A stretch of DNA of 40,284 bases from a virus: positions 1 to 40,284 of the IMG/VR virus record IMGVR_UViG_3300032156_000033. One strand, written 5' to 3'. Both the position numbers and the translations under genes were made by a program. Shown here in pieces: positions 17,632-25,419 of this stretch (position 1 is its first letter; each line of letters begins with the position of its first letter). Under the pieces are notes generated by a model that saw only the letters and a list, made by a program, of their open reading frames with translations, searched no databases and had not been told where the DNA came from.

Positions 17632-18059
17632 TGACTCAGGACGCTCGGACTCTACTGTATTCGTCTGGGGGGGCTTTCCCTCAGACGATGGTAACGGGTT
17701 ACGACGAAACGACTGACACTTACAACGTCATGAAGATTGACCAATTTGGTCATATCTCTAATGATAACTACTTGTGGGATGTCAGCACCCTCGCGTGGTT
17801 CCCTTCCGCAGGGACAGCAGTAGCGACCAACGTAGGCGTCCTGAATGCTTCCAATGTGAGGATCAACCCCTCCACAGAGGAAAGCCTCGCGAAGTTAAAT
17901 GGCTTCTCAATACCCGTCTATGACTACATTGCTCTCGGGTATGCCTCCACCAATCTGACTTCAGTTGTCTATAAATTGGGAGGATCTTCTGGGACGACAG
18001 TAGCTACCTTGACCTTGGGTTATACGGGATCCGATCTCGTCTCTGTTACGAGGTCTTAA
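17631..18059 (+). CDS. Structural protein of the fibre cluster, unknown
   Basis: A 142-residue protein, Thr/Ser/Gly-rich and beta-like (YDETTDTYNVMKIDQFGHIS; LTSVVYKLGGSSGTTVATLTLGYTGSD). The C-terminal 40 residues resemble repeat units seen in fibre-tip and decoration proteins. It sits between the duplicated small proteins and a large fibre gene, one base before the fibre start, and is coupled upstream by TAATG. No specific family recognised. Confidence 0.55.
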   Translation: MTQDARTLLYSSGGAFPQTMVTGYDETTDTYNVMKIDQFGHISNDNYLWDVSTLAWFPSAGTAVATNVGVLNASNVRINPSTEESLAKLNGFSIPVYDYIALGYASTNLTSVVYKLGGSSGTTVATLTLGYTGSDLVSVTRS

Positions 18060-18060
18060 C

Positions 18061-19323
18061 ATGAGTTTTCAATTCAACCCGTTTACCGGCAAGTTGGACA
18101 TCGTTGGTGGGGGCAGTTCCGCTCCAACAGCCCCTACGGTGTATTCAGGCGTCACAGTCCTACCAACCTATGTGGACCATGGCGACGGTTCAGCCACTTT
18201 CGGGAACCTTTCAGCCAATCTATACCCATCGACTGACTACACCGGCATACCCGCATTATATGCGATAACGGGCAATACCTTCACGATGGTGGACTCCAAT
18301 GTGACTCCATCGGCAGTGAACTACATCGTAGCTAACTGGAATGGTGGCTCTCCCATCCTGGAGAACATCAGCAATGTTTTACTTATAAACGAGTCTGATG
18401 TTGTCCCTGTCTATACCATCTATCGGACTGGCAACATTCTTCACTTCCTAGATTGGGATAGGCTTGGGCTTGGTCTAGCGGACAAGTTAAACCATAGGCT
18501 TGTTAAAACGGAGCGTTTCACCCGAGAGCCTGGGGGTCTGACCCTTTCTGAAGTGGCAACCCGCCTAATCGCAGTCACGAATGGGGTGGTATGGTTTGGG
18601 GCTAATAGCGTCATCCTATCATCGTCCCTCAGCGGAACCAACTATTGCTTCATGTATTATCATAGTGGAGGGAACTGGACTAGCGCAGCTATAACCCAAT
18701 ATGACAACACAGACTACGATAATGGGACCAATAAGGTAGCTGTTGGTGCAGGGAAATACGTTGTCAATTGGGTCTACCGTGGGGTAGAGGTTCAGAACCA
18801 TACCTATGTCCTGCTTGGCAGGGGCACCTACAATCTGGCCCAAGCACAGGCTTCTAGCGTCCCCCCGGCTCCAACCATCATCACAGGCCATGCAATCCTA
18901 GTTGGCAGGATCATCGTCAAGAGTGGCGATCCTACCGCTACCCAGATCGACTCTGCCTTTGCAACCACCTTCTCTGCTTCCCCTGCCGCAGTTCACGGAG
19001 ACCTGACGGGCCGAAGTGACGCAGATCAGCACCCCCAATCAGCCATAACGGGGCTTGTTCCTACAGAAGTTGAGATCGACTTTGGGACCAAGCCTGTCCC
19101 AAATAAGTCATTCACTATCACGGATGCCACTATAACCACCTTATCAAAGGTGGATGTGTTTGCTTCTGCTAAGACCGCTACAGGGCGCGTGAACACTGAC
19201 GATATGGAATGGGACGGGTTGACACTGGCAGCAGTCCCAGGAACAGGTAATATGATTGTGTATGCGGTGGCTAATCCTGGCCCCGTTGTTGGGAAACGCA
19301 AGATCCATTACAGAGTGGGGTAA
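18061..19323 (+). CDS. Tail fibre-like protein
   Basis: A 420-residue protein that begins with FNPFTGKLDIVGGG, an N-terminal motif common in phage fibre and appendage proteins. Around residue 315 it carries HGDLTGRSDADQHPQSAITGL, the H-x-x-L-x-G-R-S...H-P-x-S-A-I-T-G-L motif found in many tail fibres. The C-terminal 90 residues look like a separate beta domain (KPVPNKSFTITDATITTLSKV). It probably forms a host-contact appendage. It follows its neighbour by one base. Confidence 0.72.
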   Translation: MSFQFNPFTGKLDIVGGGSSAPTAPTVYSGVTVLPTYVDHGDGSATFGNLSANLYPSTDYTGIPALYAITGNTFTMVDSNVTPSAVNYIVANWNGGSPILENISNVLLINESDVVPVYTIYRTGNILHFLDWDRLGLGLADKLNHRLVKTERFTREPGGLTLSEVATRLIAVTNGVVWFGANSVILSSSLSGTNYCFMYYHSGGNWTSAAITQYDNTDYDNGTNKVAVGAGKYVVNWVYRGVEVQNHTYVLLGRGTYNLAQAQASSVPPAPTIITGHAILVGRIIVKSGDPTATQIDSAFATTFSASPAAVHGDLTGRSDADQHPQSAITGLVPTEVEIDFGTKPVPNKSFTITDATITTLSKVDVFASAKTATGRVNTDDMEWDGLTLAAVPGTGNMIVYAVANPGPVVGKRKIHYRVG

Positions 19324-19327
19324 TAAC

Positions 19328-20794
19328 ATGGCTGTTATCGACGGTGGAAGTAGTTCGGCAGGGAAGGCTAATGTCAATTCTGACTATGCCATGCTCACGG
19401 CACCCGACCTCAGCGGAACGGGTGTTAGGATCTTCTCAGAAAATGACGATGGCACTAAAACCGGGACAGCCTACCTGAAAAGTCCTGAGACTAGCCCAGA
19501 CTATCGTTTCAGGACCGGGCGTGACACGGTTATGCTCAGTGATTCGTTCAACGCAACGACCCAGAACACTGATACTTGGAATTATGTCTTTGCGACTATG
19601 ACAGCGGCCCAGGCTGGTGTAGGGTCTGTCAACTTTGGCGCAGTCCAAGGCACCACAAGTTCCCATGGCGCATACATGCGCAGTTCTCAGTATTTCCCTC
19701 TCATTGGGACATCTGCTATCAGCGGAGAATTCACTTTTGGCCAGTTCACGGCAGCTATGGTAACAGATGAGATCTGGCTGTGCGGCTTTGGCCTGCCCCA
19801 GAGCGCGATCTTGCGCCCTCTAGATGGTGTTTGGCTTAAGTTAACCATTGCTGGGCTTGAGGGCATCATCTGCTTCAACAATAGTGAGACTTCAACCGGC
19901 ATCATTCAGTCATTTGCGTCCTTTGTTCTTGGTTATGTTGATAAGCTTGTGATTGTCGTTGGCGAACGTGAGGTCGAGTATTGGATGAATGATGTTCTCC
20001 TTAAGGTACAGGCCATTCCAGTTGCCAACGGACAGCCCTTCCTTGGCAAGACTGCACCCATTTTCATGCAGAAATACTGCTCTGGGAACGTCACCAATAC
20101 CAACACAATTAGGGTCATGGACACCACTGTGACCCTCTATGATATTGACTATCTCATGCCTCGGGCTCATGTATCTGCCCTTGCCGGTGGCCATATTAGC
20201 AAGGGCCAGAACGGCCAGGCCATGGGTCTTACCGCAGGGAACTACCTTAACGCAGCAGTGCCTACAACTGCGGCAGGGTCTAATACCGCTCTCACGACCA
20301 ATCTCCCCGCTGGTGTCGGAGGTTATGGCGTGATGACAGCCCAGGCTGGTGTCGCAACGGCTTCTCACGACATGATCGCAACCAGTTACTTGAACCCCGT
20401 CCCTACGATTAATATCACGGGCAGGAACATGGTCATCACGGGCATTTGGATTTCCTGCATGAATACCGGGGCCATCGTAGCCACCACGCCCACTAGCCTT
20501 ATCTGGGGCGTTGCCTATGGTCATGTGGGAGTTTCACTTGCCGAGACAGAGACCGCTTCTTTCGCCACAGGGACCAAACGCAGCCCCCGGAAGATACCTC
20601 TTGGGATGATGTATGCACCCGTCGGGGCCGTAGTGGGGGCTACCTATTCTAACGAAATCTGGAGGTCTTTCGAGTCCCCCATTATTGTGCGCCCTGGCGA
20701 ATATTTCCAAACTTTCGTCCACTTTAGGATTGGCACCGCTACTGCTTCTCAGGAAGTCACTTATACTGTCGGCGTTGATGGATATTGGGATTAG
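19328..20794 (+). CDS. Large virion protein of the fibre cluster, probable appendage or decoration
   Basis: A 488-residue protein. I take the ATG at 19328 (MAVIDGGSSSAGKANVN), because the longer frame from 19256 runs back into the preceding gene. The N-terminus (VIDGGSSSAGKANVNSDYAM) resembles phage proteins that begin with a short attachment peptide. The remainder is mostly beta, with a concanavalin-like or jelly-roll feel in residues 75-270 (FGQFTAAMVTDEIWLCGFGL, WLKLTIAGLEGIICFN) and a C-terminal domain (NITGRNMVITGIWISCMNTG; FQTFVHFRIGTATASQ). It is probably a fibre, spike or head-decoration protein. The exact family is unknown. Confidence 0.6.
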   Translation: MAVIDGGSSSAGKANVNSDYAMLTAPDLSGTGVRIFSENDDGTKTGTAYLKSPETSPDYRFRTGRDTVMLSDSFNATTQNTDTWNYVFATMTAAQAGVGSVNFGAVQGTTSSHGAYMRSSQYFPLIGTSAISGEFTFGQFTAAMVTDEIWLCGFGLPQSAILRPLDGVWLKLTIAGLEGIICFNNSETSTGIIQSFASFVLGYVDKLVIVVGEREVEYWMNDVLLKVQAIPVANGQPFLGKTAPIFMQKYCSGNVTNTNTIRVMDTTVTLYDIDYLMPRAHVSALAGGHISKGQNGQAMGLTAGNYLNAAVPTTAAGSNTALTTNLPAGVGGYGVMTAQAGVATASHDMIATSYLNPVPTINITGRNMVITGIWISCMNTGAIVATTPTSLIWGVAYGHVGVSLAETETASFATGTKRSPRKIPLGMMYAPVGAVVGATYSNEIWRSFESPIIVRPGEYFQTFVHFRIGTATASQEVTYTVGVDGYWD

Positions 20795-20802
20795 GAGACG
20801 TT

Positions 20803-21051
20803 ATGGCACAAGACATCCACATCCAGCGCAGAATGGGCCAGTATTCCTGCACGGTCCATATTGAGGATACTGCCGTAGGCGTTTCTACTCCCCTATCCGA
20901 TTACATGGACATGCTCTTAGAAGAGATGGGATCGCCAGCAACAGTGATGACCCAGGCAGGGCTGAAGAAGAAGATGTTAGAAGCGGCAGAGTCCCTTAAT
21001 TTCAAACTCAAGTCCGAGGTAACCCCTTGGGCAGCTATGGTAAAGAGGTAG
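20803..21051 (+). CDS. Small protein, unknown
   Basis: An 82-residue protein starting at ATG 20803 (MAQDIHIQRRMGQYSC), chosen for TAGGAG a few bases upstream; the longer frame from 20785 overlaps the previous gene. The N-terminal half is beta-like and the C-terminal half helical and basic (GLKKKMLEAAESLNFKLKSE). It sits between two virion genes, so a virion or chaperone role is possible. No family recognised. Confidence 0.55.
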   Translation: MAQDIHIQRRMGQYSCTVHIEDTAVGVSTPLSDYMDMLLEEMGSPATVMTQAGLKKKMLEAAESLNFKLKSEVTPWAAMVKR

Positions 21052-21054
21052 ATC

Positions 21055-21225
21055 ATGAAAGAGATCGGCATTTCTAAGTCGGCTCCCAAGGCAGTCAAGA
21101 AGGCAGATGAAAAATACGACAGAGCCAAGGGGCTTAAAGAGGGCGGGAAGGCCGACCTAAAGGCTGACCGCCAAGTGATGCTGGACTACCTGTCCACCAA
21201 GAAGAAGACGAAGAAGGGGAAATAA
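21055..21225 (+). CDS. Small Lys-rich protein, unknown
   Basis: A 56-residue protein, about a third Lys (KKADEKYDRAKGLKEGGKAD; end TKKKTKKGK). It is helical and strongly basic in its tail. GAGGTAGATC precedes the ATG, and it fills the gap between its neighbours with 3 bp and 1 bp spacing. It could be a small DNA-binding or virion-associated basic protein; there is no evidence beyond composition. Confidence 0.55.
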   Translation: MKEIGISKSAPKAVKKADEKYDRAKGLKEGGKADLKADRQVMLDYLSTKKKTKKGK

Positions 21226-21226
21226 C

Positions 21227-23263
21227 ATGCAAAGACACTACGGGCGTTTCCAAGATAACGAAGGTAGGGCATATCCGGGGGCGTCTGTCACTGTCTATCT
21301 CGCAGGGACCTCCACCCTAGCTACGCTCTATGCGGCTTCTGGTAGCATCTCCGCTCCTAGTGGGTTAGCCAACCCATTCACGACCGACAGCCTGGGGAAC
21401 TATGGGTTCGCTGTAGGCAATGGGACGTATGATATTCAGATCTCGGGCGGGGGGATGCCTACTGAATACATAACTAACCTAACGATTGGGACTACGGATA
21501 TCACCTCTATTGAGGCATCTTCTGTAACCTTCGTCCCTGCATTGACTATCGCGTCCACTGAAGTCCAGGCGGCAATCACTGAGGTCGTCTCCGACCTTGC
21601 TGACCCTACTGCTATCGGGAATGGGGATGCGCTAGTCGCAGTCAAGGCACCCTATACTGGTTCTACCGCTAGGACACAACACGGGAAGAATGCGGAGCGC
21701 ATCACTGTTACAGACTTTGCAGGGGTTGACCCTACAGGTGCGACAGATTCAACGGCTGGCATCGTTGCGGCCTATACCGCTCTTGCGGCTGATGGTGAAC
21801 TTATCATCCCCGTTGGAACATACAAAATCGGTGCGACTAACTTCAGTGGGAAAAACTGCAATATTAGAGCTTATGGTGCGAAGTTTGTGCTCGACGGGAA
21901 TGGAGCTGGCATCTTCTTCAAGGGCCATATTGACCGTCTGGTGTGGATGGGTGGACGAATCACCGGAGATGGCGTCAACCGGGACTCCGTACCTGGGCAA
22001 TTTGGAATATCTGTAGCGAATTACGCTGGCGATGCCATTGAAAATGTCACTATCCGCGATGCCTACATTAAAGATTGCAATGTAGGGATTCTTATTTCGT
22101 ATGGGATCACTCCAACCACTGTATCAGAAAGGGCATTTATTGTTGATTGTCATATTTCCGGATCCAAAGGAAAGACGGGGGGGCGTGGTTATGGTATCCA
22201 GGTCACCCAGGCCCCCGGAACGTGTATCATTGGAGGGTCTGTTCGGGACTGTGAACGTCACGGGCTGTATTTTTCAGAGGGGCAGCGGTATAGGGCGATT
22301 GGCCTAGAGGTTAGTGGTTGTGGCCTAGGCACGGGAACCCTACGCGGAGCGGTAGCTTTATCCCGTAGCTCTGATGTTCAGTTCATCGGTGGCAGTGTTC
22401 ATGACAACCTAGATGTAGGTATGCACATTGATACAGATGCTCTTGGGATTACCCCAAAGGACGAAGATGGCGTTTTGGTGCAGGGTGGAATCTTCAAAGA
22501 CAACGCCTATGGAGATATTAGAATTGGGGCAACGGATGACCCGGCAACGGATGGCGTGTCTACCCGCGTCATGATACATGACGTGATTTTTGTCCAACCC
22601 GTGACGTGTGGAGCCTCTGCAATCTCTCTTAGGTCTACCATTGGCTGTTCCATTACTGGCTGTATGTTTGACATGACCAAAACAGTATCGGCGGTTACAA
22701 GGCGGTGGGTGGCACTTGAAGGCATTGGCGCGGGAACCTATAACGATCAGATATTTATTAAGAACAACACGTTCCACCAGGGGGCAGGATTGGGTTCAAT
22801 TTGCTACGCTTTCCAGGTAGTTGCGGCGCTAACAACTACCTGCACTTCCTATATAACGATAGTGGATAACCCTATATACGCAATCGGGAGCACGATCCAA
22901 GATTTTGAGTTCATAGGGACCGAGGCGGCTATAAATAATAATAACTTTATATACAACAGATTTGCGTCCGGGAAATGCGTTAGAACATTAACCGCAACGG
23001 GATCTGACCTGGTTGTGGCTGTCGGTGGTGTGGACAGGCTAACCCTTAGCCCAGGCAGCGCAACAACCTATCATGACTTCACAGGTGGAGAAGAGGGGCA
23101 GGAATTAAACTTCTTCTTCACTAATTCCAACGCAACCCTCAAAAACTCTCATATTTGGTTTGTGGGCGCGGGGGGTGATTTCACGGGAAGCGCCAACGAC
23201 ACAATAACACTAGTTTACGCTGGCGGAGGATGGCGGGAGAAGTGCAGGAGTGTGAACGTTTAA
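21227..23263 (+). CDS. Tailspike with pectate-lyase-fold beta-helix
   Basis: A 678-residue protein. Residues 1-85 are the same anchor module as in the fibre at 7090 (GRAYPGASVTVYLAG, TTDSLGNYGFAVGNGTYDIQISGGG). From about residue 158 there is a pectate-lyase-type start: ITVTDFAGVDPTGATDSTAG followed by DGELIIPVGTYKIG. A long right-handed beta-helix region with N- and G-rich turns follows to about residue 600, and a C-terminal cap. Such spikes bind and often degrade surface polysaccharide. This is the last gene of the rightward unit, so it is exposed to exchange of host-range segments. The enzymatic substrate cannot be told from sequence. Confidence 0.82.
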   Translation: MQRHYGRFQDNEGRAYPGASVTVYLAGTSTLATLYAASGSISAPSGLANPFTTDSLGNYGFAVGNGTYDIQISGGGMPTEYITNLTIGTTDITSIEASSVTFVPALTIASTEVQAAITEVVSDLADPTAIGNGDALVAVKAPYTGSTARTQHGKNAERITVTDFAGVDPTGATDSTAGIVAAYTALAADGELIIPVGTYKIGATNFSGKNCNIRAYGAKFVLDGNGAGIFFKGHIDRLVWMGGRITGDGVNRDSVPGQFGISVANYAGDAIENVTIRDAYIKDCNVGILISYGITPTTVSERAFIVDCHISGSKGKTGGRGYGIQVTQAPGTCIIGGSVRDCERHGLYFSEGQRYRAIGLEVSGCGLGTGTLRGAVALSRSSDVQFIGGSVHDNLDVGMHIDTDALGITPKDEDGVLVQGGIFKDNAYGDIRIGATDDPATDGVSTRVMIHDVIFVQPVTCGASAISLRSTIGCSITGCMFDMTKTVSAVTRRWVALEGIGAGTYNDQIFIKNNTFHQGAGLGSICYAFQVVAALTTTCTSYITIVDNPIYAIGSTIQDFEFIGTEAAINNNNFIYNRFASGKCVRTLTATGSDLVVAVGGVDRLTLSPGSATTYHDFTGGEEGQELNFFFTNSNATLKNSHIWFVGAGGDFTGSANDTITLVYAGGGWREKCRSVNV

Positions 23264-23265
23264 AG

Positions 23266-23298
23266 CAAAAAGCCCCCAATTAAGGGGGCATTTGTTTT
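23266..23298. terminator. Bidirectional terminator between converging gene blocks
   Basis: GCCCCC (23272-23277) pairs with GGGGGC (23284-23289) around AATTAA. T-rich ATTTGTTTT follows on the plus strand and CTTTTTGCTTT on the minus strand. It lies 8 bp after the tailspike stop and about 30 bp beyond the last leftward gene, so it should end both transcription units. Confidence 0.88.
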
Positions 23299-23323
23299 CT
23301 CGTTGTTCCGACACAAACGAGGC

Positions 23324-23572
23324 TTAAATCTTAGCAGTGGTTATCCGTTCAAGTAGTTCCTCCTTCCCTTCAGTTGTCCTCTCAGAGTGGAGCAGTGCCG
23401 CTATCGCTTCCTTCCTGCCAATGGCCCGGATTGCATTGTAGCAAAGCATGGATTCTTCATCACAATTCCACTCACTATCCGACTCTGGGATGGGTAACCC
23501 GGCAGATGCGTAGATGTTCTGGGTGAAGATAACGAATTGTTGGATGAGTTCTTCTTGCTCTTTCTTGGTCAC
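23324..23572 (-). CDS. Small acidic protein, unknown
   Basis: An 82-residue protein. I start it at the GTG at 23572 because AAAGGAG lies five bases upstream and the GTG overlaps the TGA of the preceding gene as GTGA; the longer ATG frame (23593) lacks a ribosome-binding site. It is helical and acidic: TKKEQEELIQQFVIFTQNIY, then a low-hydrophobicity C-terminus with RTTEGKEELLERI. It is the last gene of the leftward unit, next to the terminator. No family recognised. Confidence 0.58.
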   Translation of the reverse strand: MTKKEQEELIQQFVIFTQNIYASAGLPIPESDSEWNCDEESMLCYNAIRAIGRKEAIAALLHSERTTEGKEELLERITTAKI

Positions 23573-23892
23573 TTCTTCTCCTTTGGTATCCATTTTGCAA
23601 GTATTTCAACATCTTTGCCGAAGGCCATGAGGTTCAGCCTTTCTCCCTTGGTTTGCGGCAATCCCGTGACCTGTATGTAATCGAGAGCCCCGTAGCTGTC
23701 TTTTGGATCGTACACGCAGCACCTGACGCACAACATTTTCCTAAGATCTCCGCTACGTTCTTGGCTCGGGAGTAGGAGATCGAATTCGACTCTAGTGGGC
23801 TCGGAGAGAGCTCTACTCCCCCATTTTGAGATCCTGCCAATAATGGACATACCTTGGTGGAATTCATCTTCACTCCTTTCATAAGGGCACAT
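23569..23892 (-). CDS. Small Cys-containing protein, unknown (alternative overlapping frame present)
   Basis: A 107-residue protein whose ATG at 23892 abuts the TAG of the upstream gene (TAGATG). It has CVRCC (residues 55-59) and a basic-aromatic beta-like end (GERLNLMAFGKDVEILAKWIPKEKK). The ideal ribosome-binding site nearby (GAAAGGAG) is better placed for an ATG in another frame at 23867 (MNSTKVCPLL, 77 residues to 23634). This gene's stop is coupled to the next start by GTGA, which favours this frame at least at the C-terminal end. The start may also be the internal ATG (MSIIGRISKW). Confidence 0.5.
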   Translation of the reverse strand: MCPYERSEDEFHQGMSIIGRISKWGSRALSEPTRVEFDLLLPSQERSGDLRKMLCVRCCVYDPKDSYGALDYIQVTGLPQTKGERLNLMAFGKDVEILAKWIPKEKK

Positions 23893-24060
23893 CTACTTAT
23901 CTACCCATAGAACCAATTCAAATCCATAAATCCGACAAGATGGAGGAGCGATGCTTGCCAATATACATTCTTTATCTCCATCCTTCATGACGATGTGTAG
24001 CAACCCACTCCCAAATTCTAAGGGTGTTTCAAATCTTGAGTCCCACTGCAAGCTACTCAT
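23893..24060 (-). CDS. Small protein, unknown
   Basis: A 55-residue protein (MSSLQWDSRFETPLEFGSG...) with a mixed beta-like pattern ending FELVLWVDK. GGAG lies seven bases before the ATG, which begins two bases after the TAA of the upstream gene. Its TAG abuts the next ATG. The tight packing supports it as a real gene in the operon; function unknown. Confidence 0.6.
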   Translation of the reverse strand: MSSLQWDSRFETPLEFGSGLLHIVMKDGDKECILASIAPPSCRIYGFELVLWVDK

Positions 24061-24062
24061 GT

Positions 24063-24377
24063 TTATTCTCCGTAAGGCTCCTTCCCTACCACGAGCCTAC
24101 CTGTCTTGAGCAACCAAACTACTGATTTATAGACTCCCTTATAGAAGGCTAGGTCGCGGTAGAGTGGATCAAAAGCGTTATTACGTCCGTCAATAGAATC
24201 ATGGCAAGTTTGGCAGACGTAGGCCACGAGATCATTGCTCTTCTGCGACAGGCCCTTCCCGTCACTCAGGTGGTTACTATGGGCACCAACAACGTCTCCA
24301 CGGTTCCTGGAGCCACAGAGGACGCAGCAATCAATGTCCTGGGCGAACTTTAGCAATTTGGGTTCTCGGTAGTTCAT
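24063..24377 (-). CDS. YbcO/DUF1364-type HNH-like nuclease
   Basis: A 104-residue protein from ATG 24377 (MNYREPKLLKF), overlapping the upstream stop as ATGA. It carries the Cys/His pattern of the DUF1364/YbcO phage nucleases: CCVLCGSRN (residues about 18-26), VGAHSNH, GLSQKSNDLVAYVCQTCHDSIDGR. Two Cys pairs should bind zinc, and the H...CHDSIDGR part should carry the metal-dependent nuclease centre. In lambdoid phages such proteins sit in the ninB-ninG region and act in recombination. It neighbours a second nuclease, which supports a recombination or repair pair. Confidence 0.75.
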   Translation of the reverse strand: MNYREPKLLKFAQDIDCCVLCGSRNRGDVVGAHSNHLSDGKGLSQKSNDLVAYVCQTCHDSIDGRNNAFDPLYRDLAFYKGVYKSVVWLLKTGRLVVGKEPYGE

Positions 24378-24688
24378 TTCCGCCCCAAGTAAGCCTGGAC
24401 CCAAAGGAGTGCCTGTCCAGAGAAAATATGCTCCTTAGTAAACACCATTGGGGAGTAGCCCTCTAGGGTGGCTAGGTTAACCTTCTCCGCGTCTCGCGTG
24501 ATGCCTACCCCCGTTGAATGCCCTCCTTTACCCCATATCCCACCCTGGCATTCTATTAGAAGGTCTTTCACCTGGAAGTCCCATTCGAAACGCCTGCTTG
24601 GGATGGCCTTGACTCCCCGCAAGAAAGGAATCTTGGCTAGTTCAAGTTGCCTAGACAGTTCAGTCTCTAGTTTGCTTTCCTTCTTCAT
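24374..24688 (-). CDS. PD-(D/E)XK-type endonuclease (Vsr/resolvase-like)
   Basis: A 104-residue protein from ATG 24688 (MKKESKLETEL) with GGGAG five bases upstream. The longer TTG frame at 24700 adds only MGDL. The core is FEWDFQVKDLLIECQGGIWGKGGHSTGVG (residues about 34-62), giving the D...E-x-Q/K pattern of small PD-(D/E)XK nucleases, then RDAEKVNLATLEGY and FTKEHIFSGQALLWV. This type is common in phages as Vsr-like or Holliday-junction-resolving enzymes. It is coupled to the DUF1364 nuclease by ATGA. Confidence 0.68.
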   Translation of the reverse strand: MKKESKLETELSRQLELAKIPFLRGVKAIPSRRFEWDFQVKDLLIECQGGIWGKGGHSTGVGITRDAEKVNLATLEGYSPMVFTKEHIFSGQALLWVQAYLGRK

Positions 24689-24738
24689 TAAATCTCCCAA
24701 GCGAAGATGGCAACGACAACCAAGATTGTAATTATCAT
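24688..24738 (-). CDS. Membrane micropeptide, 16 residues (putative)
   Basis: MIITILVVVAIFAWEI is a single hydrophobic helix. AAGGAG lies five bases before its ATG. The ATG overlaps the stop of the upstream helix-turn-helix gene as ATGA, and its TAA overlaps the next start as TAATG. The phased overlaps on both sides make chance occurrence less likely. If expressed it would insert in the inner membrane; its role is unknown. Confidence 0.45.
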   Translation of the reverse strand: MIITILVVVAIFAWEI

Positions 24739-25046
24739 TTCTTCTCCTTCACCGTTTTATTGATTCTAAGGATTTGCTCAACCCTCTGACGAGTGATACC
24801 GAAATGAAGGGCAATTTTTGCCATAGTATCGTTTTTAGACCGCATCACCTTGATTTGCTCGTTCCGCTCCATCTTGGCCTGGGGGTAGACCCTGGCGGGG
24901 ACAGAACTGTCTACCGGGATCATCTTAGTCCAATAGACCTCGATGCTTGGTATCTTCCCTGACCTGACCAGATCGGCAATCCTTGTGGCTGGCTCATCAT
25001 GTTTCCTTGCGAACTGGGGAATGGTGAGATGGGAAGGGTTATCCAT
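24735..25046 (-). CDS. Helix-turn-helix DNA-binding protein (putative regulator)
   Basis: A 103-residue protein from ATG 25046 (MDNPSHLTIPQFARKHDEPA) with GAGG six bases upstream. The first 30 residues resemble an excisionase/MerR-type helix-turn-helix (IPQFARKHDEPATRIADLV). A second helix-turn-helix of sigma-region-4-like type lies near the end (DTMAKIALHFGITRQRVEQI), followed by a basic tail. It could regulate phage transcription, or act as an architectural factor. It overlaps the upstream gene by 8 bp. No repressor or anti-repressor partner is visible. Confidence 0.65.
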   Translation of the reverse strand: MDNPSHLTIPQFARKHDEPATRIADLVRSGKIPSIEVYWTKMIPVDSSVPARVYPQAKMERNEQIKVMRSKNDTMAKIALHFGITRQRVEQILRINKTVKEKK

Positions 25047-25419
25047 GGATAGCCTCAACCAATGCCCTTTCGAGGGCATCTACAATTCCCATAGCGGAAG
25101 GGGCTGACAATAACATTGAATCATTCCCTGTAACAGCCGTATATGCCTTAAGACCCGCCAATTCTTTTTTTGTTAGCGGTCTGGAAGAGGTTGTGGCGGC
25201 TCCCTCCCTAAGTGATTTTAAGATAACATCCCGGTGCAATCTCAGAGCGGCCAAGACGGGCGCGTAAGCAGGATCCACTCTGTGGATAAAGGACCGCTCA
25301 CCTGGTAGAACGCAAATGAGATGAACCCCAGGAGGCATTGAACTCATTATCTCGGAGTCATAATAGGAAACAGCTTCGTAACGCCTCCCAACCTTCCGGT
25401 AAAACACTTCCTGAGTCAT
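25039..25419 (-). CDS. Hypothetical protein, unknown
   Basis: A 126-residue protein starting at ATG 25419, overlapping the glycosyltransferase stop as ATGA, with AGAGGAG six bases upstream. The N-terminal half is a compact beta-like domain (VFYRKVGRRYEAVSYYDSEI, GVHLICVLPGERSF). A helical region follows (VLAALRLHRDVILKSL), then a Ser/Thr-rich linker. No family recognised. Confidence 0.58.
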   Translation of the reverse strand: MTQEVFYRKVGRRYEAVSYYDSEIMSSMPPGVHLICVLPGERSFIHRVDPAYAPVLAALRLHRDVILKSLREGAATTSSRPLTKKELAGLKAYTAVTGNDSMLLSAPSAMGIVDALERALVEAIHG

